A stretch of DNA of 64,000 nt. It comes from Rhodeus uyekii (taxonomy: Eukaryota > Chordata > Actinopteri > Cypriniformes > Acheilognathidae). The translations under genes were made by a program, and so were the position numbers. The stretch is taken from positions 3,299,001-3,363,000 of the forward strand of contig JAWRVZ010000025.1 of assembly GCA_037043235.1 (NCBI GenBank), written 5' to 3'. The notes under the pieces are model-generated. The model did not search any database and was not told the origin of the DNA. It saw only the letters and a program-made list of their open reading frames with translations. Numbering within the stretch: the stretch's first letter is position 1; the number at the start of each line of letters is the position of its first letter. Positions 35,001 to 47,545 of this stretch are shown here, in pieces.

Positions 35001-38000
35001 ACATAAATTAAACCATGACACAAAAGTCCTCAAACTTACAATTTTAATTAAAGAAAAAACTATATTAAAATGCTGGAACATCAGTTCTGTTGGACAGTAG
35101 CCCCTCTGATGTTTGATTACACAATTTATGATCAATTCTATTTCACAAAATGGAATAAATTGTCATGTTTAGACAGTTCGAAATTGTATTACATTGAAAT
35201 TTATGGGGGGGGGGGATAATCCAGAAGATTAGGCTAACTCAAGGAATAGGTTATTGTTAAATTTGTGGAAAAAAACAAAAAACTAAATACTAACCCTACA
35301 TATGGCCTAATTATAATTTACGGGTTCGCACGCATCTCATTCGGCAAGAATACAAATTCCGACATAACATTTGGCTGCTAAACCCTCCTTTATTTTGTAA
35401 GCAAAGCGTTGTACTTCACTCGTGTCCTGATATACACATAGAACAGCGTTTATCTGCACAAAAATGTGTTACAGCTTACCACTGCCGGTAAACAACACAA
35501 AAGTGTCTAACATTTAAATGTTAATTTATTATTCAGAGTAAATGCAGATGAAAGTTAAACATTTACATATTTTTCATTATTTAAATAATAATAGTTCTAG
35601 AAGTGTGTGGCCCCCAGTTTGAGCACCACTGGTCTACAGGAATATCTACCTATTGTAGTGATGACTGTAGCAGCGAAAATAACTGCATTCTCCCAACTCC
35701 AGTTGTTGAATTGTTTCCCTGTTGTTACAGTCACACCTCTTCCAGCTGCCTCGGCCACAACCTAATGTTGAAAAATAAAACTTTAATTATAATATATAAC
35801 AGTAAACACAAATCCCAAATGAACATACTGTGAACAGAGCATGAAACTAGAAGAAAAATACACAATGTTTGCATGTAAACAATGGGGATGAAAGAAGAAT
35901 TCTACACCTTTAAAAACTACAATCAGATTCAGCTCCACGGTTTACTTCAATTATGTTGCAAATCACATTTGTAGCTATAGAAACCGGTTTCAACCTCAGA
36001 GTAAAAAGACAACTGACTATTTGTGGATATTGACTTTACATCTCACAACTGTGACTTAATAATTTAGCAACTTAATTTCCTATTTTATGCCTCATCTTAC
36101 AGTTTTATTTTTACTCTGAGATGGAAACAGCCTTACGTCAGACAGTCAAAACAACAGGAAAAGAGGAAGAGTGTTTAGTGTTTGCGGAGATATCAGCAAA
36201 ATAAACCCTTGTCTTCATATACACTACTTAGGCAGACTGCAGTTATGCTGACTCTATCTCTGCAGATGGTAAACATAGCTTATTTAAATGCTTAAATTAG
36301 CAGCGAAGCAAACAAACACACCCTACCCAAATTGACTAAAAGAGTAGGACGTCCTACAGTCTTGATCTCATTCCGACTTCACTGAAACAACTCATTTAAA
36401 TGTACTTTCTTATCCCTTTAAATTACAGCAACTTCTATTGAGCATCTTCCAGCTTACTTATTTAAATACATTACATTCTTAAATTAAGTTGGTTACATTG
36501 CACAAAAGGTTCTTTATAGTGGAATAAGGTTCTATAAATTAACATGTTAAGAACCGTTCACTGAAAGGTTCTTTGGGGAAACAAAAAGTGGTTCTACCTT
36601 TATTTTTAAGAGTGATAGACAAAATCATCTCAGTGTTGTGAAAATCATCAAACCTGAGGAACAGGTTTAATTCGCCACGTGTTACACCATGCCCAAGATT
36701 CCTAAATATGACGGCTTTTACATTTTTAAAAAACCATGTTAGAGATAGTGTCAAATTTAACAATCAGCTAATTCGCCTCAGAGCTAAATATTACAGTACT
36801 TAAAATGTTAGTATACCATAAACTGTATACATACAATCCCAAAACAACCTGAAAACACACACACAAAAAAACTATTTGTTGTGATCAGTGTAGATCTATG
36901 TATTACTGCCAATATTAATACTGTAAATTAAATCCTAAAAGTTGTGAAATAAGCATTTGCACTACTGTAAACAGGAATGCCATTCACCCAATACTGCATA
37001 CTTACTGGTGTCTTCTTAAAATGGTCATATAGCATGACTGAATTAAAACTAGCTCATCTTTTCAGTAATTTGGTAGCCTCTACAATGGTATTGACTGGTT
37101 CCTCTCTGTTGCGGTATATCATGTTCTCTGGTGACAAATTAAACATCTGTGGTTACCATATGACATTAGCAGAAATATTATTAAATTATTAGGATGTCAT
37201 TATTGTCATATGACATTGTTATCCTGCTTCCAATATGCAATTTAGAGGTTGATACTATACAAAAGTATATGATAAACCAACTGCCTTGTTGATTGTCTAA
37301 CTACCATCTGCTGGATTAAATCAATAATCAATCAAACGAATAAGAATGATACACAAAAGAAAATGTTGTTAACTGTATTGTGTTAAATCTACGTTGTTGT
37401 TACTTAAAACGTACAAGGTGGAGAGAAATGGGTCGGTTGTGATTGTCTCTAATACTCAATTCAGTTGCTGGGAAGAAAGAAAAATAGTACTAAGATTAGA
37501 CCGAGAAGGTTTGAAGGGAGTTTTGAATAGTAACAAACTGTAACAATCTTAGCTCGCTTTGTTTTCATATTCTTTACACAAAACACGTGGGCGCGCGCTT
37601 TCTCGTGGTACATTGTCGCGACTAAGCGAATGTACAATGTGTGACTGGCAAAGGCACATTCCTAAGAATGGCTTCTCCAGTTTTATTGCCCATGCGGGGA
37701 AAAGTCCACAAACATGAAACAATAGCGCTTCGGTCTTTCTTTTTTATGGTCGCGAACCTCCATCACCTCTAGAGGTTTGACACGTTTAGAACAAAGTTTC
37801 GCTTTGTTTCCTATACACTATACTTCAGTATGCGCGTGATATTGTGTGTTTGTGCCCCCCTTCCAAAACCAGGTGATTAAAAAAAAAAGTTTAAAACGCT
37901 CTAAACTTACTTTAGGTTCAAACGAAAATGTTTTAAGTCTCGTGTATTTGAGAAGAACCATAACTGTAATTGTTTTACGTCAGCAATGGACGTTTTTTGG

Positions 38001-38254
38001 ACGTTTTTTTTTTCTGAAATGTTTAAACCACCAAACCGTCACTTGTGAGATCAAATTATATAGCTTACCTCAATGATCTCATCTAGATCCTCCTTGTTTA
38101 AACAAGGATATTTCTTTAATAAATGGACAGTCTTGTTTTTATAATCGTCAACAGCTGATTTTAAATTCGGCTCTTCTAGGATTTGAAATATCGCAGCTCC
38201 GATAGACAAGTAGAAAATGATGACTGAGGTCAAAATAGGTCCTTTGTCTGCCAT
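32016..38254 (-). CDS. kcnk5: Two-pore K+ channel TASK-2, five exons
   Basis: Plasma-membrane background K+ channel of the alkaline-activated TASK-2 type. Coding exons are 38069-38254, 35650-35761, 34105-34271, 33847-34015 and 32016-32743, with GT/AG borders, phases agreeing, and 453 residues (human 499). M1 begins GPILTSVIIFYLSIGAAIF. Filter 1 is TTIGYGN (split between exons 2 and 3) and filter 2 is TTVGFGD. M4 is LWICLGLAWLSLFFSWN, followed by KKRRLRRHK and a long cytosolic tail rich in Ser and basic residues. The start chosen is MADKGPILTS; an in-frame ATG 16 codons upstream (38302) lacks family support. The arginine of LYRFF matches human R224 (external pH sensing). The residue aligned with human K245 is Asn (32643-32645). 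Teleosts have two kcnk5 copies; which one is here is unresolved. Dead-channel features are absent. Confidence 0.92.
36490..36615. repeat. Short interspersed 'ggttcttt' repeat in kcnk5 intron 1
   Basis: A sequence rich in ggttctttatag/gaaccgttcactgaaaggttcttt. A similar block in the opposite sense is seen at about 38680-38810 (agaacctttcagggaacagttctt). Simple hairpin-forming dispersed repeat; ends approximate. Confidence 0.4.
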
Positions 38255-39983
38255 AATACTGAAGTACTTCCTTTTCTGCGCTCGGTTATATCCAAATAAC
38301 AAACACTGTTGGAGTCTCCCAAGTTTCTGGTGATGTGTTACTTAAACGTTATGATGCGGGTGAGGAGGAAGTGGAATTCGGAACCACGCCTGCAAGTGTG
38401 AACGCGAGGAGTGTCTGCTTGTCCGGATTTGCTAGAGGCTACGATTTGTCATGAGCTTTCTCTTGTTTTTTGGCCCTTTTATCGATTTTAAGTTACTTTT
38501 AGTTTAAACTAGGCCTACAGACATATTCAGTGACGCAAAACACTCACAAATGTTAGATGACAACGTGAATGCAGAGCTTACTACTACATTCTTCTTAGTC
38601 ATTTTTGTAATTACTTTTAAGGCGTATTCTAATGGATGTATGAAATCAGTTCTCTTCGAGTTTGACTATTTTAGGTTTCAAATAGAACCTTTCAGGGAAC
38701 AGTTCTTAAAGGAATATTTTTTCTAGAACATTTTAATAATCTAAAGAGCACTTTTCCACTGTAAATAACAGTTTGTCCAATGGAAAGGTTCCAATTATGT
38801 TTAAGGCTCCTTGTGGAATCGTTAATGTCTATAAACCTTTATTTTTGTGTATATTTTCACATAGATGATGAAGTTACACTTTTGAAAATGTTCATATGCC
38901 TATATGTATGTGTGTGTGTTATATTCAAGAACATTCATACATTTCTAAATGTGGCAGGGCTCCAATTACTTTGGAGTCAACTTTAAATTTCTTTCATTAG
39001 TCATTTATTTTGTCTTGATCTCTTTGTTGAGATAAAAGATCTGAGATCTGCTGTAGTTTACCAACTTTCGGTCAATGTTTTTCTTTTTTCTCTCACCTCA
39101 TTTTCTGTTACATTGTAAGTGTGATGGGATTTGAAATAATCTACAATCAATATAACAATTAAATGATATAATAGTTTTAAAAGATTTACAAGATATTTTA
39201 TTTTGAAGTTATCTCCTTCCTTGTTAGTGATTGAATAACATCTGGCATACAGTAGAAAATATCCTTCTTACTGATTGAGCAACATACTAGGTCTGTTTTT
39301 TTAGGGAAATGTGTTTCAATGTTTCATCTCCGTGTGAACACCGGACACCTAACAGCACTCTTCCTTCTTCACACCTGAAGAAAGCTATTAAAAGTTTGGG
39401 GGATTTTGCACAATATCCTGTGAGCTTTAAATAGAAAACACAAAAGCCTGTGTGAATTGAAAGTCCAATTCCCAAATCCCAAACAGGAACTCATGCCCAC
39501 AGCGTAGTGGAAATCCTCCTCCTTTTGTAATGGGACGGGGAAGGGGGCTCCTCATGCGTGCCTGAGCATTGCCACTCCTTTGCAGATGTCAAAATAGCAT
39601 CCACAGGGCATGTTCTGTCTTGTTGCATGTACTGTAAGTTTTAGCTTAATGCTTAAAGGGTTAGTTAAACAAAAAAATTAGTGTCATTACTCATCCTCAT
39701 GTTTTCCAAACTTGCATCTGTTTCTTCTGTGAATCACAAAAAGAGATATTTTGAAAATGTTTTAGTGTTTTATTTTGTTGTTGTATGAAAGTCAGTGAGG
39801 CCATAATAGTTTTTTTTACAGACAGAATATATAGAATATGTTTCTGTATACTTATAAAGTTACATATATATATATAAATACACATATCTGAAAATCATAA
39901 CCAACAGTTATATGTGATTTCTGTTCAAAATAGATTTGCTGATAAATATTTTGTGGTATAACACACACAAAAATGAAATAACA

Positions 39984-39990
<7 letters not shown>

Positions 39991-40024
<34 letters not shown>
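39991..40024. repeat. (TA)n microsatellite
   Basis: Uninterrupted TA dinucleotides. Confidence 0.8.
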
Positions 40025-40028
<4 letters not shown>

Positions 40029-40230
40029 TTACGGTTAACAAATTTAACGTTTAATTTGAAAAAAGCTATACATTCACAACACGTTTTTGAAATGATACAA
40101 TGTGATGTTAAATGTAATTGGTTTGAAAATTACAAACCAAATCATTCTAAATGGTGCTTTCTAACTATTGCAAATGTTACCTTGGTACCTTAGTACAATT
40201 CGCAACAATGTTCAATATGTTCAACATTGG

Positions 40231-40605
40231 GATGTTCTTATTGTCGAGCCCTTGTTATATGTTTGAGAAATCAGATAAACGTACAAGGTCAGTGCATTTA
40301 GAGTCAGACTTACCATATTTAAAAATATCAAACAATAACAGCCACTGTTACAAAATATCACTTTTTCAAAGACAAATATTATAATCAATGTAATTACTAT
40401 CACTAAACAAATATCAGGATGTTATTATTGTCAAGCCCTTGTTATGTACGGCATATGAGAAGTCAGAGAAACGTATAAGGTCAGTGCATTTAGAATCAGA
40501 CTTACCACATTTAAAAATACCATACATTAATAGCCACTGTTACAAAACATCACTTTTTCCAAAAAAACATGTTATAATAGAGGTACTTATTGTCACTAAA
40601 CAAGT
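40231..40605. repeat. Two-copy tandem duplication, 187-bp unit
   Basis: Unit 1 starts at 40231 (gatgttcttattgtc) and unit 2 at 40418 (gatgttattattgtc). They share aggtcagtgcatttaga, tcagacttacca, and agccactgttacaaaa with scattered differences. It lies just beyond the 3' end of the Fos-like gene. Confidence 0.85.
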
Positions 40606-40780
40606 AAGGAAAAATGTATTATGACAAAGCACCAGAAGTGATTTCATTCCCATCTGGGATGAGTTTCTTACCACAGGAAAAGTTTGAATTTTGAATGTTG
40701 AATGTAGAATGTCTCTTGCATAAGATTGGGGTAATGAGGTATTTACAGAGAGCATTTCTGCATCATCATCCTCACTGAAT

Positions 40781-43507
40781 TTAGTGTATGTCATGGCTTT
40801 TCTCTGTCAGTTCCCCTGCGTGTTGGAGCGCCAAACTCTCCGACCCACTCACATGATTCAGAGGTTCCGGTTTTATCGTGATGGAAATTCTGGATGGTAG
40901 AAGCTCTCTTGATAGAAAGGTGTCCAAGGAATGAGGCATGTCCTGTGCCAGTGTGCAGATGGATGCATGTGATGCCAGCAGCATTTTCAGTTGTTCCTTC
41001 TCCTGTTCCAGGCAGCTCACCTGCTTCTGCAACACAACCTGCTCCATGTGGAGGCGCTCAGTCTCCTGAAACAAATTAACAGCTGGTTCTCATTAGCATG
41101 TGCTTCTGATAATTACGTAATAGTACCAGATTCCTTGAAACAAACTGCTGGATTTTCCAATGGAATTGCTGTTTAAATTTCCCAATTCATAGTTTTTTGT
41201 CACACCCTAAAGACCATACTCTCAGGGTTCTGTCTTGTTTCATTGAGTTTGTTTTTGAGCATGTGTCTTGGTTTCATAGCCTTCATTGAGCTCTAGTTAG
41301 TTTCATTTGTTGCTGATTACGTTCACTTGTTTATTGTTTGGTTCCCTCATGTACTTTATAATATGTTACATATATATTAGAGGTGTAAAAAACTGCATCG
41401 TCCTCCACCATGATTCAGCACACACTTGCACTGAGGTTAAGTTGTTTTGTTTTGGCAATACCCCCTTCTGTAAATAAAGACCATCTTCTTTTGTGAAATA
41501 TAATGTGGTTATTTCGGTTATTGTTGTGAAACGTGTCTGGGGCTTGAGATGCTGTAGCACACTCATTCACCACCATCCATTTTGCTGTTGCGTTCTTCCC
41601 CAAGACCAATCATGAAATCGTAAATCGTATTTAAAACAAGAGTTTTGGATGAACAGAATTTTAATGGAAATTTGTGAAGATGAGTGAAAGTCTAGTGGGT
41701 TTGAAATTACCGTACAGGTGTGAGTGAGTAATTGATGACAGAATTTGCATTATTAGGTGAATTATCCCTTTAAAACCGTAATGATTAATTCATCATATGT
41801 CATTCGTAACAGATTCTTGGCACAATTACAAAAGTCTCAGTTAAAGCTGGAAAAACAAAATGTATTATAATAATGTTCCCCACCCTGAACACTATATGAA
41901 AAAATTAGCAGGATAGCACTATCATTCACCTCCTGCAGAAGATCAATAAGTTCTCTTCTACGGTTGCGGCATTTGGCAGCAGCCATCTTGTTACGTTCCC
42001 TTCTCTGTCTTCTCTTCTCCTCTTCATCTGGATTGAGCTAATAATGGAACAAAATGTTAACCATATCGTTATATATAACTATTACAGTTTTTGCAATGTA
42101 AGTCGCTTTGAACAAAAGTGTCTGCCAAATGCATAAGTGTACAATATTATTTCAAAGTTTCCCCTCTTGTATAGATGATAATGAAACTGAAAATGCTTCA
42201 GCTACATCTAATAGTATTTAAATTTTTGGTATCAGAATATATTAAATATGAGATCATTGTAGAAATGCAGCAAATTACTGTCATATTCAGTATTATATTG
42301 GTTTTGAACTTAAGTTTAGCAGTTTTGAAAAGAGTATGTAAATTGCAAATTGGCCTGTGGGTATATGAAGTTTTTCAGAGGAAATGTAAATGGAAAGATG
42401 TTTAAATACATTATGTGCCAAAGCAAAGAAGTGATCCATAGTCTAGCCCACATTGACTGATGCTGTAATCACTGTTTGAAGAGTTTTGAAAAAGTGGCCT
42501 AAGTATTAAAAAATGTATCAGCGACTGAAAAAAAATGAATAATTTATTTTTGTCCTTCATTATTATCTTTACTGATAAATATTACATAGAGAGAGGCTAG
42601 TTGTCCCAATTGCTATATCTCAGAACCAGGTTTTGAAGATGCAAAACACAAATGGGGGTGAATTCAGGTTGATTGGGTCACTTTTGGGGTCATCTTGATG
42701 GCAAAAAAGTCTCTCAATCACCATGAATTTACCCCTATGTTTTGTATAGGCAATTAGTTTCAAACATCTTAAATTAGATTATTTGTATGTGAATTCAATA
42801 TATCAATTTTGTCATATTTTGCTAGCTTTGGGGAACACAGTACACACTAGCACTCATTCAGGCAAAGTCCATCCATACATAATGAAAATACATATTAATT
42901 GAAAGGCTGACCTTTTTTTCAGGACAACCATGATGTGTATTTTTTATATATAAATGTAAAAACAATGCACGTGCCATAATAATGTTATAAAATGTACTAT
43001 TTACAACGAATTACGTTTGAAACGTTGCTGTTGTATGTTTTGTTTTTATTTTGTTTTATACAGTAATGACTTCTAAAATAACTAACCCAGAAAAATATTC
43101 AGTAAAAAATGCCTTAATAGTTTAAGTATTTGTACCTGTAGATTTCTTTTGAAGCTTCCATTCTCAGTTGCTGTTGGTTCACTGGTGTCGTTCAGTCTCT
43201 CACTGGGATTCACTGGCTCGATTTTCCACCGCAGCTCTTGCTGCGATGTGACTGCATTGACAATGGCGATGAAAGGGCTGTTGGATACCTGCATTTCAGT
43301 ATGTCTGACAAGGGAAGATGGAAAAAAAAGATGCTCTAACTGAAATGAGATAACATGGAAAGTATTGCGTTTGTACGTGCAAATGTGGTTTTAAAAAACG
43401 GACGAATTCATTGCCCTGACACATAATTTAGCTACTCACCTGATGGAATTGCAGATTTCGCCTCCAGAGACGCAGTTTCGTTCAAATGCGAGATCAGACA
43501 GCTCCAT
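40781..43507 (-). CDS. Divergent Fos-family bZIP transcription factor, four exons
   Basis: Nuclear AP-1 type factor expected to pair with Jun. Coding exons are 43440-43507, 43136-43304, 41930-42037 and 40781-41065, GT/AG with consistent phases, 209 residues. The four-exon plan and the break just before the zipper (LLQE|ETERL) match FOS genes. Exon 2 holds FIAIVNAVTSQQELRW, the counterpart of the conserved Fos box before 'SQ.LQW'. Exon 3 holds the basic region RRERNKMAAAKCRNRRREL, including the invariant Asn and Arg. Exon 4 continues five zipper leucines at 7-residue spacing. The protein is short, and the C-terminus ends EKSHDIH rather than the usual Fos family SPTLLAL-type end. It contains IKPEP, which resembles a sumoylation consensus. 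It is not ATF3, JDP2 or BATF by its basic region. I cannot assign the exact paralogue. Confidence 0.82.
41218..41345. repeat. Truncated copy of the 1247-1810 repeat family
   Basis: Begins ctcagggttctgtctt, the reverse complement of the 1796-1810 end, followed by the same kind of gttt/ttgtt-rich sequence. It lies in the last intron of the Fos-like gene. Confidence 0.4.
42094..42145 (+). repeat. SINE 3' tail fragment
   Basis: Contains tgtaagtcgctttgaacaaaagtgtctgccaaatgcataa, the tail shared with 22333-22390 and 62798-62955. In intron 2 of the Fos-like gene, opposite to its transcription. Confidence 0.6.
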
Positions 43508-44670
43508 TCCAAATATCTCGAAATTAAATGATATTTTCCCTCATTTGCTGACGGATACATTACACAGAAACGCCTATGGTATCAGTGATTTACCATGGTT
43601 GAGCTTTAGTAGTGCCGGTGTTGATATTCCAGTTCCGCCCATGCACTTTTCTTTCTAATTCAATCAGTGGAGCAACAGGCATTTGTTACTGGCCTAGTAG
43701 CCTATTAAAATTATTTGACGAATGTCTCCTGAAAAGGGCAATTGCGTCAGACCGCAACCGTTTCATGGATGTGGAATTACCTTACTGTGAGGTACGTCAC
43801 ATATTTCCAAGCACCAGCAGCACACACATGCTCTGTCATGATCGTCTAGCAATGTGAATTGTGAAAGCTCCACAGATTCTGTCTTTGAAGGTTATGCAGG
43901 ATTCATACCTGATTATATGGTTTCCCCTTTAAGATATCCGGATATTTTATTTACATGAATCTTAAACACATTATTCTATAGATTTGATTTGCATTGCAAG
44001 ATAAATTAAAACATTTTTTTTCTATTCTTAAATGTGATCAGGTTTCAAAAATAATAAAGAGAAAATAAACTGTGCCCAAATTTTCCTTTCAATTGAATTA
44101 AAATACCATACTTTTAATGAGCTGTCAATGCTATTTAACAAAAGGTGTGTTTGACTTGACGTGGCACTGTACAGAGTGATCGGTGTATGACACCAAAGAA
44201 TTGAAAGAGCAATTAGAGAGAACGTCACTCACTTTGATGAACACATACCTCACATTCCTATATCCTTAAATGGGGCACTATTTGTAGTGTGATCTGTATA
44301 ATGTTCCCTGTATAGATCAGTAGTGTACAAAAGATACCCATAATGCATTGAGGGTCACACCCTGTTTTGCTTGTAGATGGCACCTGTTACTGAATCATCC
44401 ATCTATTTTCCAAACCGCTGGTCCAATTTGGCTACAGCATAATATCATACAGGTATAAATTCCTTTTTAATAAATTATTAAATTGTTTAATTAAATATTG
44501 GAAACCCATTTGGGAATCACAGAATCTTCCTGAAGTTTCGCTGCAAGGAGGAGAGGGGGAACTGCAGCTACCTGCTTTTGTCAAGGAGAAAGGACAGGAT
44601 ATTTATAACACATAGACTCTCATTGAGTATGAAATTAAGTTGCTCAAAAATTACTATGACAAATTTGGAG
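43508..44670. other. Upstream flank of the Fos-like gene
   Basis: Probable promoter of the minus-strand Fos-like gene near 43508-43700, then AT-rich sequence without recognisable exons. No TATA or serum-response-like element was identified with confidence. Confidence 0.4.
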
Positions 44671-44679
44671 CTTGCGTAA

Positions 44680-47030
44680 TGCCAAGGCTGAACAATTTTT
44701 GCCAGGTTCAATAAGAAAACGCAGTGTGCTACGGAAACTTTGGATCAGGTTGTCACTGAATCAATTAAAGAGTGCCACACCTATCCAGAGGAGATGGTGA
44801 GAGACTGTGGTGTTTACGGCATTTATTCCCCACAAGTTGGAGAGAAATCACTCAATCAGGGTGCGATCACATGTGATTGTGCAGGCTCAGATGAGAATTA
44901 TAGCCACAGGCAGAACAAATGTGCACGCAATAGGAAAGCATGCAAAGGTGTGTAAGAGCAGTCAGAATGTGTGTGTACAGAACACCTCCATTATTGTGTA
45001 TACTGTAGGATAGAGCACAAAAGGAGAGAGACATGTCTAGCAAAAGTAAAGGAGTGTGCCATATGTGGAAAGTGGGATAATTTCGTAAAGGTTTGCAAAT
45101 CTGTGCACTCTGTAAGTGAAAACAAACCTGAAGAGAGATACCCAGATGTGAGTAGTAAATTCTGTATTGATTCTGTGTGTTTCATAAACACACATGCATT
45201 TACTTCATCAGAGCAAGCTTTTACGACTTTTGAAGTCGAAATAAAAGAATATAGCTCACCATTGAAATTGCATCTGGACACAGGTGCTCAGGTTAATGTG
45301 ATACCTGAGATAGACGTCAAAACATTTGCAACAAAGATAATGATGCAGCTCACCCACAAAAAGCTCGCAGGATATGGTGGACAGCCATCGCTAGTTAAAG
45401 GCACATGCGAACGGCACTGCAAATATAAAGAGAATCCCATGTCATTACACTTCTTTATTTTGGACACCTAGTCAACTGTGCTTGGATTAAAAACATGCTT
45501 AGACAGCTGGTGCTGTCTGTATCCGCCTCAGATTGAGATTCTGAATCAATTATTGATTAATTTGCTGATGTGTTCGCAGGCATCTGCCTGTTTCCTGGAA
45601 CATTCAGCTGGACCCAACAGCCACACCAGTCATTTACCCACCAAGGAGAGGAGCAAGGTATCATTGTGAAAGAGACAGAGTCAACAGATTTGGTAAATGC
45701 CCTGTACGTTGTTGCAATGCCCAAAGCTGGTAAGCTGATGTTCTGTCTGTCATAATCTCAGGAGCCTGCTGTAAAGGTCCAGAGAAAAAGGTGTGCTCCT
45801 AAATCCAGAAGTCAGTCATTTCAGCTACCGTCTTTCAATCCCTCACTAGGTGGAGGCCATAAAAGAGATGTCACCACCTAAGAATCGCTGAACTTGAAAC
45901 AATTCTTGGTATGGTCAATTATCTTTCAAAGTTTGCACCAAGCCTTTCAGACCTAAATGCACCTCAGAGACAGCTACTGTGGCACAACAATGAGTTTTTA
46001 TGTGACAAGCAACAGGATGGAGTCTCTCAGGCAAGACTTCACACTGCAAGTGGAGGTCTCCAAATAAGGAATAGGCATATTGCTGCAGGAAGGTAAATAA
46101 AACTGCTTCCATATTCCTCAAAGTCACTCACAGACTTGAGAAAGAGAAAGAGGTCCTGGCTATCATCTGTGGTTGCAAAAGATTCCATCAACATGTTTAT
46201 AGATGGCACATAACAGTGGATTCCGATCATAACCCCCTGGAAGCAATCATCAGAAAGCCACAAGCTGCAACAACACCTTGACAGCAAAGGATGATCTGGC
46301 AATTGCAAAAGTACAGTTTCACCATTGTACGCATACTTGGGGGAAAAAACTTTCCAGTGGCTCAGATGCTGTCAAGAAAATCTAGGCCTTGCCCTGATCA
46401 CAGCCACAGTGATGAGATATGATGTGCAAGTACATATTGTACTCAGCGGTCTCTCTGTCAGTGATACAACGCTAAGCAATATTCGAGAAGAAACAGAAAG
46501 AGATGCCAAAAATGTCCAAGACAGTGTTCATAGACGGATGGCCTACAGAAGAGATGCCCTACAACCAACCAGGAATCATAGGGATGAGTTTTCAGAGATG
46601 GGTAGTACGGTCTTTAAGGGAGAAGATCGTAATTACCATGTTGTTTAGGGAAGAGATGCTTATACACATTCATGCAGACCACATGGGAATTGAGAAATCC
46701 AAACAACTTGCTAGAGACATTCTTTTCTGCCCTGTCATGCCCAAACAGATCATTAGCATTGTTGAACAGTGCTTCATTTGTCTCAAGCTTTATAAGTCAA
46801 ATGCTAAAGAGCTTCTCATTTCCCATCCTATATCAAGCCGGCCATGACAAACTGTCTGTACTGATTTATTCTCTTGGAATAGTGATGACTATTACTATTA
46901 CTATATAAAATGTTATCTCAGACAATGTGCCTCAATTCAACTCAGAAGAGTTTGAGAACTTTGCTCAGACAACTTTGTGGGATTTTGTGCATGTCATCAG
47001 TAAGATAATAGAAATTGTAAGGCGGACAAG
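44680..47030 (+). mobile_element. Decayed Ty3/Gypsy-type LTR retrotransposon
   Basis: A plus-strand series of retroelement domains in the expected order, but in shifting frames with stops. Cys-rich knuckle-like motifs lie at about 44970-45110. A retropepsin motif LDTGAQVNVIP is near 45280. Reverse-transcriptase/RNase H junction sequence (NYLSKFAPSLSDL) is near 45915. RNase H-like VTVDSDHNPLEAI style sequence is near 46210-46250. The integrase zinc-binding region (HADHMGIEKS...CFIC) is near 46665-46790, and an integrase core fragment is near 46920-46975. The 166-residue frame at 44971-45471 is the longest intact piece. The order and motifs indicate Ty3/Gypsy, and the copy is non-functional. 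No clear LTR pair was found. Confidence 0.8.
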
Positions 47031-47545
47031 ATGGGCCAAGACTATTCACGCCAGGCTGCTCCTGAGACACGTCACGCTGTGATGAATTGTCTTAATACAA
47101 ATCTCCAGAGACACAACATGCTGGACATATAACACCTCAACCTCACTTTTGCTTTTCTCTCTGTTCACCCCCTCTTCCCCCATCTCTTTGCTTCAAATGG
47201 TGAAATGGTCTAAAACTCACCCAACAGTCCATTTGGTTTGTGAAAAATTATCATACAATTTTATACATGTTTGGTATCATTTGAAATGTCTAAGTGTGAC
47301 TGATACAAAGGTCTTATTCCAATAAGAAACAAACCAAAAAGTGTTAAAGGTTAAAGAGTTTAGAAATGTCTGGCTTACTGAGATGGGTTTGTCCCTCCCA
47401 GGGTCTTTCATGCTAATTGCCGTCTGTTCTCAATTACCGAAAGGTCCATTTTTAACTCAGGATAACATTTGAAAGAAGTTCCTGTCCTGGTCTAGATATT
47501 TAAGGGAAAGTTTGAAGAAGCTCATGGCACTCTCGTGGTGGTCAA
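47024..47545 (+). repeat. Repeat following the Gypsy remnant, copy 1
   Basis: About 520 bp matching 62998-63510 at high identity by eye, including long shared stretches such as ttgcttttctctctgttcac and tttggtttgtgaaaaatta. Since it abuts integrase-like sequence, it may be the 3' untranslated/LTR end of the same retroelement family. Confidence 0.75.

Larger units (their letters stand above)
38303..40780. other. Spacer between kcnk5 and the Fos-like gene
   Basis: Upstream side of kcnk5 (38255-38450 is moderately CpG-containing and probably promoter) and downstream side of the Fos-like gene. Holds a (TA)n tract and a 187-bp tandem duplication (40231-40605). No further exon recognised. Confidence 0.45.

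Noticed and set aside
38252..38302. Upstream in-frame ATG of kcnk5 adding 16 residues
   Set aside because: The family starts directly at M(A/V)D(K/R)GP before M1; the extra residues have no family counterpart.
44971..45471. A host gene for a 166-residue zinc-knuckle/protease protein
   Set aside because: The flanking sequence carries reverse-transcriptase, RNase H and integrase remnants in order; it is a piece of a decayed Gypsy element.
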